A stretch of 64,000 bases of DNA, from positions 2,545,336-2,609,335 of the forward strand of contig JAQFVV010000014.1 in assembly GCA_028023455.1 (NCBI GenBank), given 5' to 3'. The DNA comes from Epiperipatus broadwayi. Lineage: Eukaryota > Onychophora > Udeonychophora > Euonychophora > Peripatidae. Made by a program: the position numbers and the translations under genes. Position 1 is the first letter of the stretch, and the number at the start of each line of letters is the position of its first letter. The notes beneath the pieces were generated by a model. It saw only the letters and a program-made list of their open reading frames with translations. It ran no database searches and had not been told where the DNA came from. Positions 49,700 through 61,717 of this stretch are shown one piece after another.

Positions 49700-51738
49700 A
49701 GTTTCAAAGGGTTTCCAACTAAAATCTCATTCAATCCCAGAGAGCTGATAAAATTACTCGGAGAGCAAGTCAAGCTCTATTAAGAGAAAGAATAAATGCC
49801 CAATGTTTTTCCAAGCATCAAACCTTGTATTCTGTTAATAATGTAGAATGTTTTCTAAAAAAATAAACTTACTGATAAAGACTTCACAATAGTCTCTCAT
49901 TCAGTAAGAAAATCATAATGAACATTACAAGCAAAAATAAAAGTGCCAAAAAAAAACAACTTGAAAAATCTACATGAGCATATCAAAAGGCATAATTTAC
50001 CAAGCAGTGTACCTTCATCTGTTAAAAATCTCAGTTCTAAACATTTAACAGATGCTGAAATTTCTGTTCTTGAAAAAGTATTAAACTTTGCCATAACACC
50101 ATATAATACACCTTTATTAAATAAAATGGCAGCCACTGAGGAAGTCACTCAAAAATTGTCTTTAGAAGAGGCAGCAGAATTATGCTGGAGAATAAAAGGA
50201 ACACTTGAGAAGCAACAAAAATAGAAGTCAGGTATATTTTATGAGATAAGAGCAATTAAATTTCTCAAAGTAAATAAATATATAATCATTCTCCCTACTG
50301 ACAAAGGTAATGCAACATTGTAATGGATACAACTAATTACAGCAACAAAATACAAGAATTCTTTTCAACAGGCCAATACAGTAAAGTGGCAAAAAATTTT
50401 ATATTGAGTACAGAAACAAAGTTACAAGCATTACTCAGAAAGCATTAGAAGTACTTCAAAGATTCAGAAAAAAATAAACTAACCTTATATTTCAGCAAAA
50501 TTCCTTATCTTTATGATCTATCTAAAATCCATAAGGTTCATGTTCCATTAAGACCAATTCATCTTGCTAAAATTTGTCAATATTTCTTCTCAAACTTCTT
50601 AGTCTTTTGGCATACAAGACCCAGTCCTTTGTCAAGGATTCTAGACACTTAAGAATTAATCAAGAACATGAATATTGAACAAATTGACATACTAGTAAAC
50701 ATTGATAGGGAAAATTTAGTCTCAAATGTACCATGTGAAGAAGCATTGTTGATTGTAGAAAAAACTTTAAATGGTGATAATAGCTTACAAACCAGAATAA
50801 CTCTTCCCATTGATAGTATAATGGAACTATTAACATTCTGCATAACAAACTACTTTTAATACAATACAGAATTCTTCCAACAAAATCCAAGGAATGATTA
50901 TGGGCTCACCATTGTCACGCAGGATTAGCAACATTTACCTAGAAGAACTTAAAGCCACGGCCATAAAGATTACTCCATATCCACCTAAATTTTGGTTTTG
51001 CTACTTTGATGATACATTTATTGTATGGTGACATGGTGGAGCACTACTAACTTTCTGAAAACACATCAACTCATATGTCCTCTAATTAAATTCACTATAG
51101 AGTCAGAACAAGAAGAAAAATTGGCATTCTTAGATGTTCTTATGACAACACTATTTCATGGCAAAATCAAAACTACAGTTTACAGAAAACCACATAATAT
51201 AAAACATGGATTTATACTTTCACTGTGGAACAAAGCAAAAGAAGTTTGTTCAGAAACCAGCCATTTAAACAAACTCTTATGAAAAATGGTTATCTGTCAG
51301 GTGTTATTAAGAAAACCTTAAAAAAAAAAACAATAAAATCGTCAACAGAAAATAGCAAACAAATTAAGGAAAGTCTGCAATCAGTATAACATCAGATCAG
51401 CTTTCCAGTGTTATTCCACACTGTGAGTAATTCTAATATCTACAAAACCTAAACTTGAAATGCTGAAAAGGAAAAACTGCATCTGTGAAATACCATACAA
51501 ATATGGAAGAATGTATATTTGTGAAACCTGTTGCCCCATTGAAAAGTTATTGAAAGAGCACAAACTGATGATTAGAGAAGAGAAAGTAGATATGCCTAAG
51601 ATTGCAGACCATGTATGTACTGATAAACATATGCTTAATTGGGAAAATACAAAAATATTGGATAGAGGGGAAAAGGTACAAAGAAGAAAATTCAAAGAAG
51701 CTGCTCACATGAGAATGGCATATAACCCCATAAGTTAG
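49700..51738 (+). pseudogene. Nearly full-length degenerate Penelope-like element ORF (RT plus GIY-YIG endonuclease)
   Basis: In order, with several frameshifts and stops: a basic leader (RADKITRRASQALLRER, about 49740); an N-terminal part with NLSSKHLTDAEISVLEKVLN (about 50020); ILPTDKGNATL (about 50290); GQYSKVAKNFILSTETKLQA (about 50373); LSKIHKVHVPLRPI (about 50520); an RT core with the catalytic-type YFDD (about 51002); LAFLDVLMTTLFHGKIKTTV followed by YRKPHN (about 51120-51200); and a GIY-YIG endonuclease (51460-51738) with YICETCCPIEKLLKEHKL, C-T-D-K-H and RRKFKEAAHM. PLEs copy RNA into DNA at nicked sites using this RT-nuclease protein. The nuclease Y-I-G has become Y-I-C and the RT frame is broken, so the copy is inactive. 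Confidence 0.8.
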
Positions 51739-52110
51739 CCTACATAATGTAACCACTAATTAACTTCACTCTTAAGGAAAAAGGGGTGAAATCAAGAGAA
51801 ATCTCATAGACAAATATATGAAATTTTTACTGATGGTTGCCTTTGGCAGGAGGACATGGTTAGAGTATTATCTTAAAATTCAATATTCAAGAATCCAAGA
51901 CCAAGTTTGATTCCCATACTAGTACTGTAACTAGAGGCCTGCAACACCTGAATAATAGAGGAAAATAATACCTCTTGAAACATTGTTCACCTACTAACCT
52001 GTGTGGAATTACTAACAGTTGAATGTAATGGGAAGATTATTTTTTTGAAGTTATTCAATACTTAGTATTAGATGATGGAAATAGTCCTATATATAAATAC
52101 AATCACAAAC
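51739..52110 (+). repeat. PLE 3' UTR and tRNA-related repeat unit, copy C
   Basis: After the endonuclease stop, UTR sequence leads into TAATTAACTTCACTC (about 51758). The tRNA-like head GGCAGGAGGACATGGTTAGA starts near 51846 and the B box AGTTTGATTCC lies near 51904. The tail holds GGAATTACTAACAGTTGAAT and ATTCAATACTTAGTATTAG. It shows the same layout as copies A and B, with small deletions in the A-box part. Confidence 0.7.
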
Positions 52111-52479
52111 CTTCAGCAAAACTGAATATGAAGTTTTATTAATTCATTAATTATTTTCAAATAAAGGCAAAAATGGTAAAAATTCATAATAAGTATTTAA
52201 ATCTGAAATCTGATACTATCAACAGTTTTGGTGACAAGCCACAAAAAATAATAAAAAATTCAAGTTTCAAATTGATTTACAATTATGATGCAGTGAATTA
52301 GAAGATAAAAAACAATGATTTAGGGATAAAAATGGATTTATAGAATGCTATGGACCTAGACAGAAACACTTAAGTGGTTAATTATTCAATCCCTTTAGAT
52401 TCAAATTATTAAGGAAAATCCAAAGACTAAATGCAAACTGTTAGACATTATAATTGGAACTTTGATTAAGAATCAAGAA

Positions 52480-53530
52480 TTAGAACTCAACTTGGATTAG
52501 AATAATTCAATAGGTTCAGTATATATTGGTGAGCATGAGCTTGCACTTCTCCCCTTTTTCCTCAGGTATGGTGTTGGTGGTCATGAGGGGCTTGGTTCAT
52601 GTGTGGAGGTAGTCAGTGATCATTGTCTAGCCTGGGAATACCAGCCAGGCACGTGAAAGTCACTACCTTCACTTGGACTTTGCCCTGAAGGGCTACTGCA
52701 CAACTTGGTGGATCATTGACTAGGTAAGTGTTGATTTGCGCTCACTATTATTATGTTTTGTTAGTTAACTTTAGATTTAGGGCATTTGTAAGGTGGTTGG
52801 TCTGCTTTAGCCACCACCAATTTTTGTAAACTTGATGAAGTTTGTTGTAATATTTTATGGGCACGGGTCTGCACACCTCCTTTCTTCCTCAGGGGTGGCT
52901 GGTGGCAGTCATTAGGGGTCTGGTTTATGGTGCGGGCTGTTGACAATTGTTGCCACTACCCAAAAACCTTCTGGGAGGGTACCTAGTCAAAGTTTCTGCA
53001 CCATTTTCCTCTCTGATTGGTTGCTGCACCTCCTTGATGGGTTGGTTTTGAGCAATGCATATCTGTGCTTGTTATTTGTTAGATTTCCTTTTTTGGCTTT
53101 CCAGTTTTGCACAGGAAGACTGAATTTGGTCCCGGAACATTTGGACTATTAAATTGGGAGACAGAGGTATCCAGAATGGTCTTTGCATGGCTCAGCTGTG
53201 GATTGAGGGTTGTTATTTTGTGGACTTGGGTCTTGGACCTCATTGCCTGTTGTAGTGGTTGGCACAATGTTGGAGTTGTCTACCTATTCAGCTGAAGCTT
53301 GAGTCTTTGCTTTGGGGCCCCAGGAGTGGGATCATTGGGCGATGGATAACTTTTTGGTGGCTGGGTCATGTAGACCCATGTACAGATACACATTGGGCAA
53401 GATTATAGTAACTCTTTTGTGAACGTAATTGTTGTCTGGAGTGTGTTCTTTTGTAAATAAGATTATAATTGTTTTGGGGTTTTTTTTTACATTGGATCCT
53501 TTGTAATCACATCAGGTAAGTAGACCCAAA
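52480..53530. repeat. G/T-rich island with a diverged internal duplication
   Basis: This kilobase is visibly richer in G (and in GG/TGG words) than all neighbours. Two blocks, about 52545-52720 and 52874-53045, are diverged copies about 330 bp apart. Both start TCCTCAGG, continue with GGTGG..GTCAT.AGGGG and end with ctGCTGCAC-type words. Frames up to 70 aa exist on both strands but none shows a motif. It could be a solo LTR, satellite fragment or imported repeat; the class is unknown. Confidence 0.5.
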
Positions 53531-55690
53531 AAACTTCTATGTAATCTTTAATAATAAAGGTCCAAGTGTTACATCATGTGAATACAATTATTTTACTATT
53601 AAAAATAATGATTTATCTAAAAAGATTTAGTTTGCTATGATTTTCATTTACATTCAGACCCACATGTACTTACTTACATTTGGAAGATTTTTTTTGTTTG
53701 ATTTATAATTATCTAAATTTAACTGACTTACTATCCAGATATAATATAAAACATTAATACTAAAGATATCAAAACATAATTAGTTTCCCCATTTTTCTTT
53801 TCTTAGGAGTTTTTTTTTTGTTTCTGGTAGATTTATTTTATTGTTTATATGAAAGAGAAAGTACAAAAGATATATTTTATTTGCATATAATTATTGATAT
53901 CGACAAGAACAAAAAAGAAGAAATAATTTGTAAAGGAGTTTGTGATAATAATTGATAGTAAATTAATAGAATTTATTATACAGTTCCATGGAGTTTTAAA
54001 ATAGATAATTGTTATAATAGAATTTGAATTTTTTTTTTTTCTAATATAATAGAATCATATATATAGTTGCATGGGATGTTTTTATAAAGATTTGGAAGAC
54101 ATTTTATCTGTGGAGAACTTTAATGCAAACAAATATATTTATTCCATTTACAAATTTTAATCATTTTGTTGATGATAATAAAACTTAAAATATAATATAG
54201 AAATTAACAAGTTCAGAATTTCATTATGTTTGTAGATGAATATATGAATAACTTTTTTTAAAAGTATTAACAAGGCTTTAAACAGTTTATAATATAAATT
54301 TGCAGATGAAAATACATCTTCCAGCAATTGATTAAGTCATTAATGTTTATCTTTATCATTATTAACTGGCAACTTTAAAACAATGTACTAAAGAGATTTT
54401 TATAAATTTCAGTTAAAATATATTTGAAAAGTTATTCATGGAGTTATCAGAGTTTTTAGGGAAGTTTTAAAATAATTATACCATTATTATCAGTTCATTA
54501 CACTTTTTTCCGTTTCAATTATTAATTTTACTTTTATTGTAAAAAAAAAAAATTTAAATGTTCCTAATAAAGTTAATTAAAATCAGAAGCAAATTAGATT
54601 TAACTTTAAGTCAGTTTAACAATAAATAATGTATACACCAACTGAGAAACTTCTATCTTATGATCATAAAGTTCAAAAAAATAATTTCTTTTTTGGGGTT
54701 GTAGGTGATTCTAGTTGATTATTTTGGCAATAGGTATTTAGATAAAAGAATATTCCAGAGTGGAAAAGTTTGACATATATTGTACATATCACTAGGAAAG
54801 GTCAACTTTTTGGTGAGAATTATATAGCAATTTAGATAAATAAACGTTTATTATAAAAAGCTAGAAAAACATTAATTTTAACATTTTTATTTTAGATTGT
54901 TTTTACATTAAATATGTTATTATTTAAAAGAAAAATTAACTAAAGATACATAAGAAGTTGTTTTTCTATCATAAACTTTTAAGTTATTGAAATGAACAAG
55001 CTTTAAAATATTAGTCTTTTTAATCAAACTAATTTGTTAAAAAAGATAATGAAATTTTAACTTAAAATATGCATACACTATTTTTTGATAAATGCCTTTA
55101 TAAATTATTATTTTTTAAAATTATTAAATTAAAATTTATACTCACATTTTAAAGTCATTTTTGTAGGTATGTGTGTTTGTATGTATTTAAAATATTTGAA
55201 TAAATATTTAATATATTTTGTGTTTAGTGTGTGTATATGTGTCTATATGTGTGCATTCATTCCTATATAATAAATTCAGTTAAATTTACTTGTTAAGTTT
55301 GATTTAGTTATCTTTATTTAATTATTCAATTTGATTGAATTTGAAATCTTATTTCTCTAGAATTTTTTTTTAAAGTAGCGCACTAACTAAACCTTACAAT
55401 ATATATATAACATAAAAGGCATTATATCATAGTGTGTAATTTAATAATTATTTTAGTAAATCTATAGCGTAAGCTTGTGTTTTAAGACCTATAGAGGTCC
55501 CTACCTTCGTATTTTTCAGACGCTTATTTCTAAGGTTACAGCCTTAGTAAATTATTACTTATTATTATATAATTTCAATAGTAAATTTAATATAACTTTC
55601 AATGAGTTTAGTTAATGATTATAATAGTTAAAATAAGTAGGAAGCTAATGTATTGTAAGTATACTATATTTACTAAAATAAAGTATTAAA
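53530..55690. other. AT-rich intronic DNA
   Basis: No gene is supported. A patch at 55470-55550 (AAGACCTATAGAGGTCCCTA is its core) is less AT-rich and may be an old repeat. Confidence 0.5.
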
Positions 55691-55695
55691 TGTAC

Positions 55696-56170
55696 CAAGG
55701 ATGTCCAACAAATCGATCGTGATCTACCGGTCGATCGCAAAGCCAATTTTGGTCGATCGCAAGGCCAATCTGGCAAGAGCTGTGGATAACGAGTGAAACA
55801 AATTATATCAAGATTTTTTGTTATTTTATTTTTTGTTTTAAATTTTTTTTCAATTCTAGATAGGTGAAGTCCACTAAGGTGTATCATTACTGAAAATAAT
55901 ATTTTTAATCTTGACTTAATGTAGCTAATTTGAATTAATAAATATTGTTAATAATTTACTCATGTTGCTTTAATTCCCCTGGTCATGAGTTTTTTGGCCT
56001 GTTAAATAATGTTTTTTTACTAGGTAGATATGTAAAAATAGTATGTATTTCACACGTCCCTTCACTTAGACTATTAACAAGTCGATCGCCTATGACAATA
56101 AGTCGATAGCAATGCATTTTTTTTTTAAATAAAAAGTAGATCTTATGAACACAAAAGTTGGCCACTCCTG
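55696..56170. mobile_element. hAT-type MITE (475 bp) with 8-bp target duplication
   Basis: Terminal inverted repeats are CAAGGATGTCCAAC at the left and GTTGGCCACTCCTG at the right (reverse complement CAGGAGTGGCCAAC), close to the CAGGGGTG-type ends of hAT transposons. The flanking 8-mers AAATGTAC (55688-55695) and AAATATAC (56171-56178) match at 7 of 8 positions, as expected for a hAT insertion. Inside, GATCTACCGGTCGATCGCAA and AGTCGATCGC words near the two ends form subterminal repeats. There is no transposase, so mobility would need a related autonomous element. Confidence 0.82.
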
Positions 56171-56179
56171 AAATATACA

Positions 56180-58052
56180 AATACAACTAGTGAGTACTCT
56201 GAGTTTGATTAACAATACAACAGAGCATTACCACCATACAGTAACATTTGATCATTGTTGGAATTAGCTTGTTATTGTTTGCAGTGTTTTTCATAATTCA
56301 TTCTAATATTTCAATTTTAGACTCATCATTAACTATATATATATTGTGACCTTTTATTTAGGTCCCTGTATTAAATAATCCAAAATTTTAAATCATAAAA
56401 ATATATTTGGCATTAAAATTCTAACAAGTGGCTTTAAGTAAAAACTGTTCTGGATGCACTAGAAAATCTGCTTGAGTGGAGAAGAGGTTTCAAACCCAGT
56501 GTAGGATCTGACTAAGGATAAAATAACAATTTAAAAGTATTGCTATTAATTGGGAGATAAATATATTGCTATTTTATTATTGTTGAATAGCAATTGAAAT
56601 AAATAAATTAAATGTGTAAATCTTGTGAAGTGAATCGGCATATTTAATTCTTAAGCATATTTTTTATAGTGAATTGAAAATAGTCTTTGATATTATGGGT
56701 AGTTATTAAAAAGGAAGGTAGGTGGGGTAATATTAATATATTCACACTAAGGTTATTGGTCAATTTGTTACCACAATGCTTTGTAATAAAAACTATATAT
56801 GTTAAAACAAAGTTGTAAGGGGGGTGATAAAGAAAAAGAGAACTAGAAACAACAGACTTCGATTCTACTCTTATAAAATAAGGAAGAAAAAGCTGAAAAA
56901 TCAGAAAAATTTGGAATCTATTTGAATGGGATTATAATATATTGTTATTTAAAAAACATGGAATAAAAATCTAAAAGCCTTGCTATAATTTTAACACTAC
57001 TTTTCCATCGATTGGATGGTTCCTGAAAGTTATACTGCAAAAGAAGAAATGGGAACAATGTGGATCATAATTGACTTCAATAAAGATTACTTCAAACCCA
57101 GAACAATTCAAGAAAATGTAAGAAATTATTTTTATTTTATTGATATTTGTTAATTTTCAGATTTTAAAATTATGCATAAATTATTTGGACTTAAAAAAAA
57201 AAGTTGCCAATGTTGATTTTCAGCTATATTTATTATTAAGTAGAAAAATGTGCTTACTTATAAATGATAATTTCAATAAAATAATTTGAAATAATTTTAA
57301 AGAAAGATTTTAGAAGATATTATAAACAAACTCAAAAGTTATTTTTATATCATATAATTTTAATAAAGTTAAAAGATTATGTAATTTTGTTCTCTATTCT
57401 TTCTTCATAAATAAAAACTCATCTGCCAGATCATTTTAGCACAAACTTGTGTAATGATAGAAATGAAAGATTACAGATTAATTAAAATACTAAGGATATC
57501 ATATTTATAATTGGATAAATTCTTCTTAGTATTACTAAATAGTTATTATTTTGCCAATGGAAATGTAATAAAATAAATATTTACTTTTAAAAGTTTACTG
57601 TGCAACGCATATAAATAAGATTTTAAAAAAATGTTTGAAAAATGTCCAAATTACTTAAAGTTGTTACATATATTACTGCGGAAGGAAAGAACAGAGTCAA
57701 AAAATAATTGTAAAAAAAAAAAAAAGTTGAATATATTAATTGTAATGAAACTTTAAAGTCATTTTCAAGGGAAATTATCTGGATTAAAATGTGGATAAAC
57801 TGATTTTAATTGTGATACACTTGAAAACATTTAAATATTGCCTTGTTATATTAGCATCGAACAGGAAAATAAATATATATATATGCATTATTTGGGAATG
57901 TTTACTCATCATAATATCAGTTCTTATCATTTTAACTCACAAGGATGAAATAACTTTGACTAATAGGACAAAAATCTAATGGGAGAAAGTGTTCATTTTT
58001 TTGTATTGCTATGTTAGTTTATACTACTTACTTCATGTGTCATTTGGGAATT

Positions 58053-58085
<33 letters not shown>

Positions 58086-61000
58086 TTATTGTGGTATATG
58101 GTCTAAAATATATTTGGTCAAAGGGATATAAAAATGTATAAAGATACATACATTTATTATTACACACATTTTTGCTATTTTCCCAAGTAAGCGAAAACAT
58201 AATATTAAATGTCACTTATCTGGAGAGAGAAATATTTATCTCTTGCATTTTAAAACCGATTTTAGTGTATTTTATTAAAGGGTGAACATACAGACATTTT
58301 TGTCAAAGATATACTATAATGACCCCATTATTTTCTTATATAAAAGAAAATTGATCTAAACCTTTTTCATTTCTTAATTTTGCATAGAAATGAGCATGTC
58401 CACTTTGAATACAAATGCAGGTTGATCTTTATTGTTTACATGCATAGTACTTGCTATACCAAAAGTATAGTTGGTTATTTTAAAATAATTAATGATTCAT
58501 TTGACATATATTTTGGTTTGTCTATTAATGCATTCATATTTTCTGCATTGTGAAATGGAATATTTATATTTCCAAAATGGAATATTTATATTTCCACTTT
58601 TATTGTTGTTGTTGTTTTACCTTGCTATAGTATTGAGAAGGATTTGTGATAGCTTTTAGCTGCTAGGTATATATTACATATAATGGCATCAAATAGATTA
58701 ATATTAATATTGAGCATGGACTGATGGAGAATCACCCATTGCTGATTCCATGAGAGGATAGTATGGTAGAGGCTGAGTAATAATGAATGCTTTGTTAGCA
58801 TAATTAATCCTAAAAGAAAGGATATCCATGGTTTGAATTTTATTTTTCCCGTGATAAGGCCAAGCCCACACATGTATACCTATAGAGAGGTATTAGAATT
58901 AGCCATATTATTATACAACTATCATGTTGTTTTGTAGAGCCTCCCATTTATTGTTTAATCTCTTATGAGGTTATAGAGTTAGTTTTCCACCATGTATGGT
59001 GAGGTATAGTAGTTCAAAATCCAATAGCAAGGATTAGATTATGTTAGATTAAAGAACACTGATCTTTCTATAGTGTTTTCCTAATTATAATTGTGTTTTA
59101 TGATGTTGTAGGATCTTCATCAGTTTATAGACAGACCAAACCCAAAACCTACTTGTAATTGTAGAATTTATAGATGTAAGAACAAGAGATGCATGTTGGC
59201 AGTGTGGATTTATCTTCATTAAGTAGTGATTTGCCAATGGATTGGTAAGATCAGTTAACTATTCAATGATTAGGTTGTGGACATAGACAATGTTTTAGTG
59301 ACATGTGTGTATTTGACTTTTGATGTCTGTTCCTACTTTAATACACCAAACCTATTCATCTCAAATTTTATTACGCAGAACATGATAATTGCCCTTATCA
59401 TATTCTGATAAAAGAAATGGTTTTAGTATAATGCACTACTTTATAACTTTCGAATTCTAGATTTAAAATTGGTACATACCCTAAAGTCCTAAATACACTG
59501 TTGTTTTTGTAATTTAAGTGCTAGTTTAGCTTAAATAAGGTTTCATTAACTTATTCTTTAAGATAGGTTAAACAGTAATAAGTGATACTTTGAATTTCAT
59601 TGTATAAGCTGGTTGTATTGACTAAGAATATGGTCAATGGGATACCAAGTATTTCTCCATCCCTGAGTTTAATTTGATGTATTGGTTTTATTTCAGACAA
59701 TGTGTCTGAAATAAATTTTGTAAATATTGTAAATAAAGCAAGTGTGTTTAAAAATTTATTTAGTTACCTGTAATCTTATTGCTAATCACCATACACACTA
59801 TTATTGTTATTGCTATAGACATATCAGAAGATTATAAATTGAAATCATCATCGACCAATATAGTACCATTAACTATATGTTGATATATCATAATAATTTT
59901 GTTAAGCCTTATAATTTAAGAATACAACCACAGCATCATCACATAACAATTAAAATGGTAGTACCCTATAGCACATATTATTTTAAGTGATATAATAAAA
60001 GATAAACACTTAATATTGATTTAATCAGTTTAGTTGAACTTGCAGGGCTATCTATCGTTCACTGATCTTGATCACATGGTTTATAATTATTTGAGAAAAG
60101 GAATTTGGTAAGTTATTGTGTTTATTTATTAGAAAGTTATTCCTATTTCTTAAATATTAAAGTTATAAGAGTTATTGAGTTCATAAAGTTTATGTGTAAC
60201 TGCTAAATATAGTTGTTAATTTGAGTTTATATATTGAGAGCTGTTTTGTGCATCCTATTCTGGTAGTGGTAAAATCCCTCTCACTGATCCAAGTATATTT
60301 TGTATAATGATCTGTGAGTGTTTGAACCCTGAGAAGAATTAGTTGTTAAGTTTCAAGGTAGAATTTGAATTCGTAGTAAATATTATAGCTAGTTATTTAT
60401 TATAATTAGACTTGAAAATAGATTACTTTCACTGTTTTATGAAAGTTAACCAAACTTTAAGGTATAAATTATTTCTTTTGTCAGAAAAGGTATAGCTTGT
60501 TTTGACTTTATGATAAATATTCTGGTTGTGTCGAGATGGGAATCTTTATTTTTATTTAGCTTAACTTCTTACCATTTAATACAATATTAGTTTATAATTT
60601 AAGATTTCAGTCTCCATCATCAACATTGTTCACGTTCTTTTATTTATTCATTCTCATTTGACATTAATTCATTATCATAATTGATTAATCATACATTAAC
60701 TTTTATTCTTTTAGCATCTTAACTATTCATTAACTCTTATTCTATCATTACTTTAATCATTCATTATTCTCATACATCTTCATTCTTTTTTCTTCATTCT
60801 GAGACTCATTTCATTCTACTATTTAATTATTACTTCTTTTCAGCATCCATTTAATCATCTACATCATAATTTACTTATCATTTCATTTGCAAGTTTAATT
60901 TCATAATCATTCCAGAGACATAATTATTAGTTATTTATTGGTTTGCTGAATATCAAATTTAGCTCATCACATTTTGTTTGTGTGGATTTTAAAGCTAGTT

Positions 61001-61140
61001 TGACCAGAAGTTATTATCTTTATTAATCACATTGTGATCTTCTTTATATCTATAGTCTCATGCTAGTTTTATTCAATACAGGAATCATTTCATTAGTTTA
61101 ACCTTTTTGTTTATTTATGCTTATATTCTTGTTAATGAGA
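56180..61140. other. AT-rich intronic DNA with weak repeat traces
   Basis: tRNA-like words occur at 56455-56520 (GAGTGGAGAAGAGGTTTCAA, then ACCC) and 60255-60345 (GGTAGTGGTAAAATC then GTTTGAACCC) and could be old SINE heads. A GT run lies at 58064-58086. A 20-bp direct repeat AATGGAATATTTATATTTCC occurs twice near 58555-58595. A minus frame at 58625-58873 (82 aa) has no motif I recognise. Otherwise I see nothing. Confidence 0.45.
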
Positions 61141-61269
61141 GTATGATAGGTTACAAAGGGCAGATTTGGTGCCATGAAATGTGTGGCCAGATTCGTACAT
61201 ATGATTCCAGCATTCAAAGAGAATGACATAAAGGCAGATTATAGCGCCAAACATGAGTCTAGATTCGTT

Positions 61270-61343
61270 GATATATATATATATATATATATATATTTAT
61301 TATTTTATTATAATTATTATTTTCAAGTAACCTATGGAGAATA

Positions 61344-61405
<62 letters not shown>

Positions 61406-61420
61406 AAAATATATATATAT
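61270..61420. repeat. (TA)n microsatellites
   Basis: There are two TA runs (about 61270-61296 and 61350-61400), with a short poly-A and a further TA run to 61421. They lie about 260 bp before the second helicase exon. Confidence 0.9.
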
Positions 61421-61681
61421 AGTAAAGTATTAGTGCCAATAACTAACTGCTTATGATATATGAACTACTTTAGATCATCCCTCATGCTTAAACAAATCAA
61501 ACGAATATCTGCAATTTCATGTAATGCTTCCTTGTAGTGTTCGTTAACAAATTCTTAATATTCTATTGGTTTGTTTAATCATAAGGTGTGTTGTGATATA
61601 ATTTATATATATTTTTTGATATGTAGGCAAACTTTTTTGCAATAGACATGTATGTACGTATGTATATATTTTTTGTTTTAG

Positions 61682-61717
61682 ATTGGTATTCCTTTTCCTA
61701 ATATTAAAGATATTCAG
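61682..61717 (+). CDS. BRIP1: BRIP1/FANCJ-like helicase, 36-nt microexon
   Basis: The acceptor TTTTGTTTTAG is followed by twelve codons, IGIPFPNIKDIQ, and then the donor GTAAGA; both borders are in phase 0. The peptide continues the sequence of the exon at 20.5 kb (ARAIIA / IGIPFPNIKDIQ) and matches the BRIP1/FANCJ segment right after motif V, where RTEL1 and DDX11 read differently. An exon this small and this conserved in an AT-rich desert is unlikely by chance. The next coding exon was not recognised in the remaining 2.3 kb. Confidence 0.82.

Larger units (their letters stand above)
20575..61681 (+). other. 41.1-kb intron of the BRIP1-like gene
   Basis: The donor GTAAGT follows ...AIIA and the acceptor TTTTAG precedes IGIPFPN. 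The two exons rejoin in phase 0 into a continuous conserved helicase block, so the whole interval should be spliced out together. It hosts PLE fragments, LTR element 2, a Gypsy-like relic, tRNA-related repeats and a hAT MITE, which explain part of its length. Confidence 0.75.

Noticed and set aside
52761-53295. Several 61-70-aa frames on both strands in the G/T-rich island
   Set aside because: Mutually overlapping and motif-free; they follow from higher GC lowering stop-codon frequency.
58625-58873. 82-aa minus-strand frame
   Set aside because: No motif and hydrophobic AT-derived composition; not supported as a gene.
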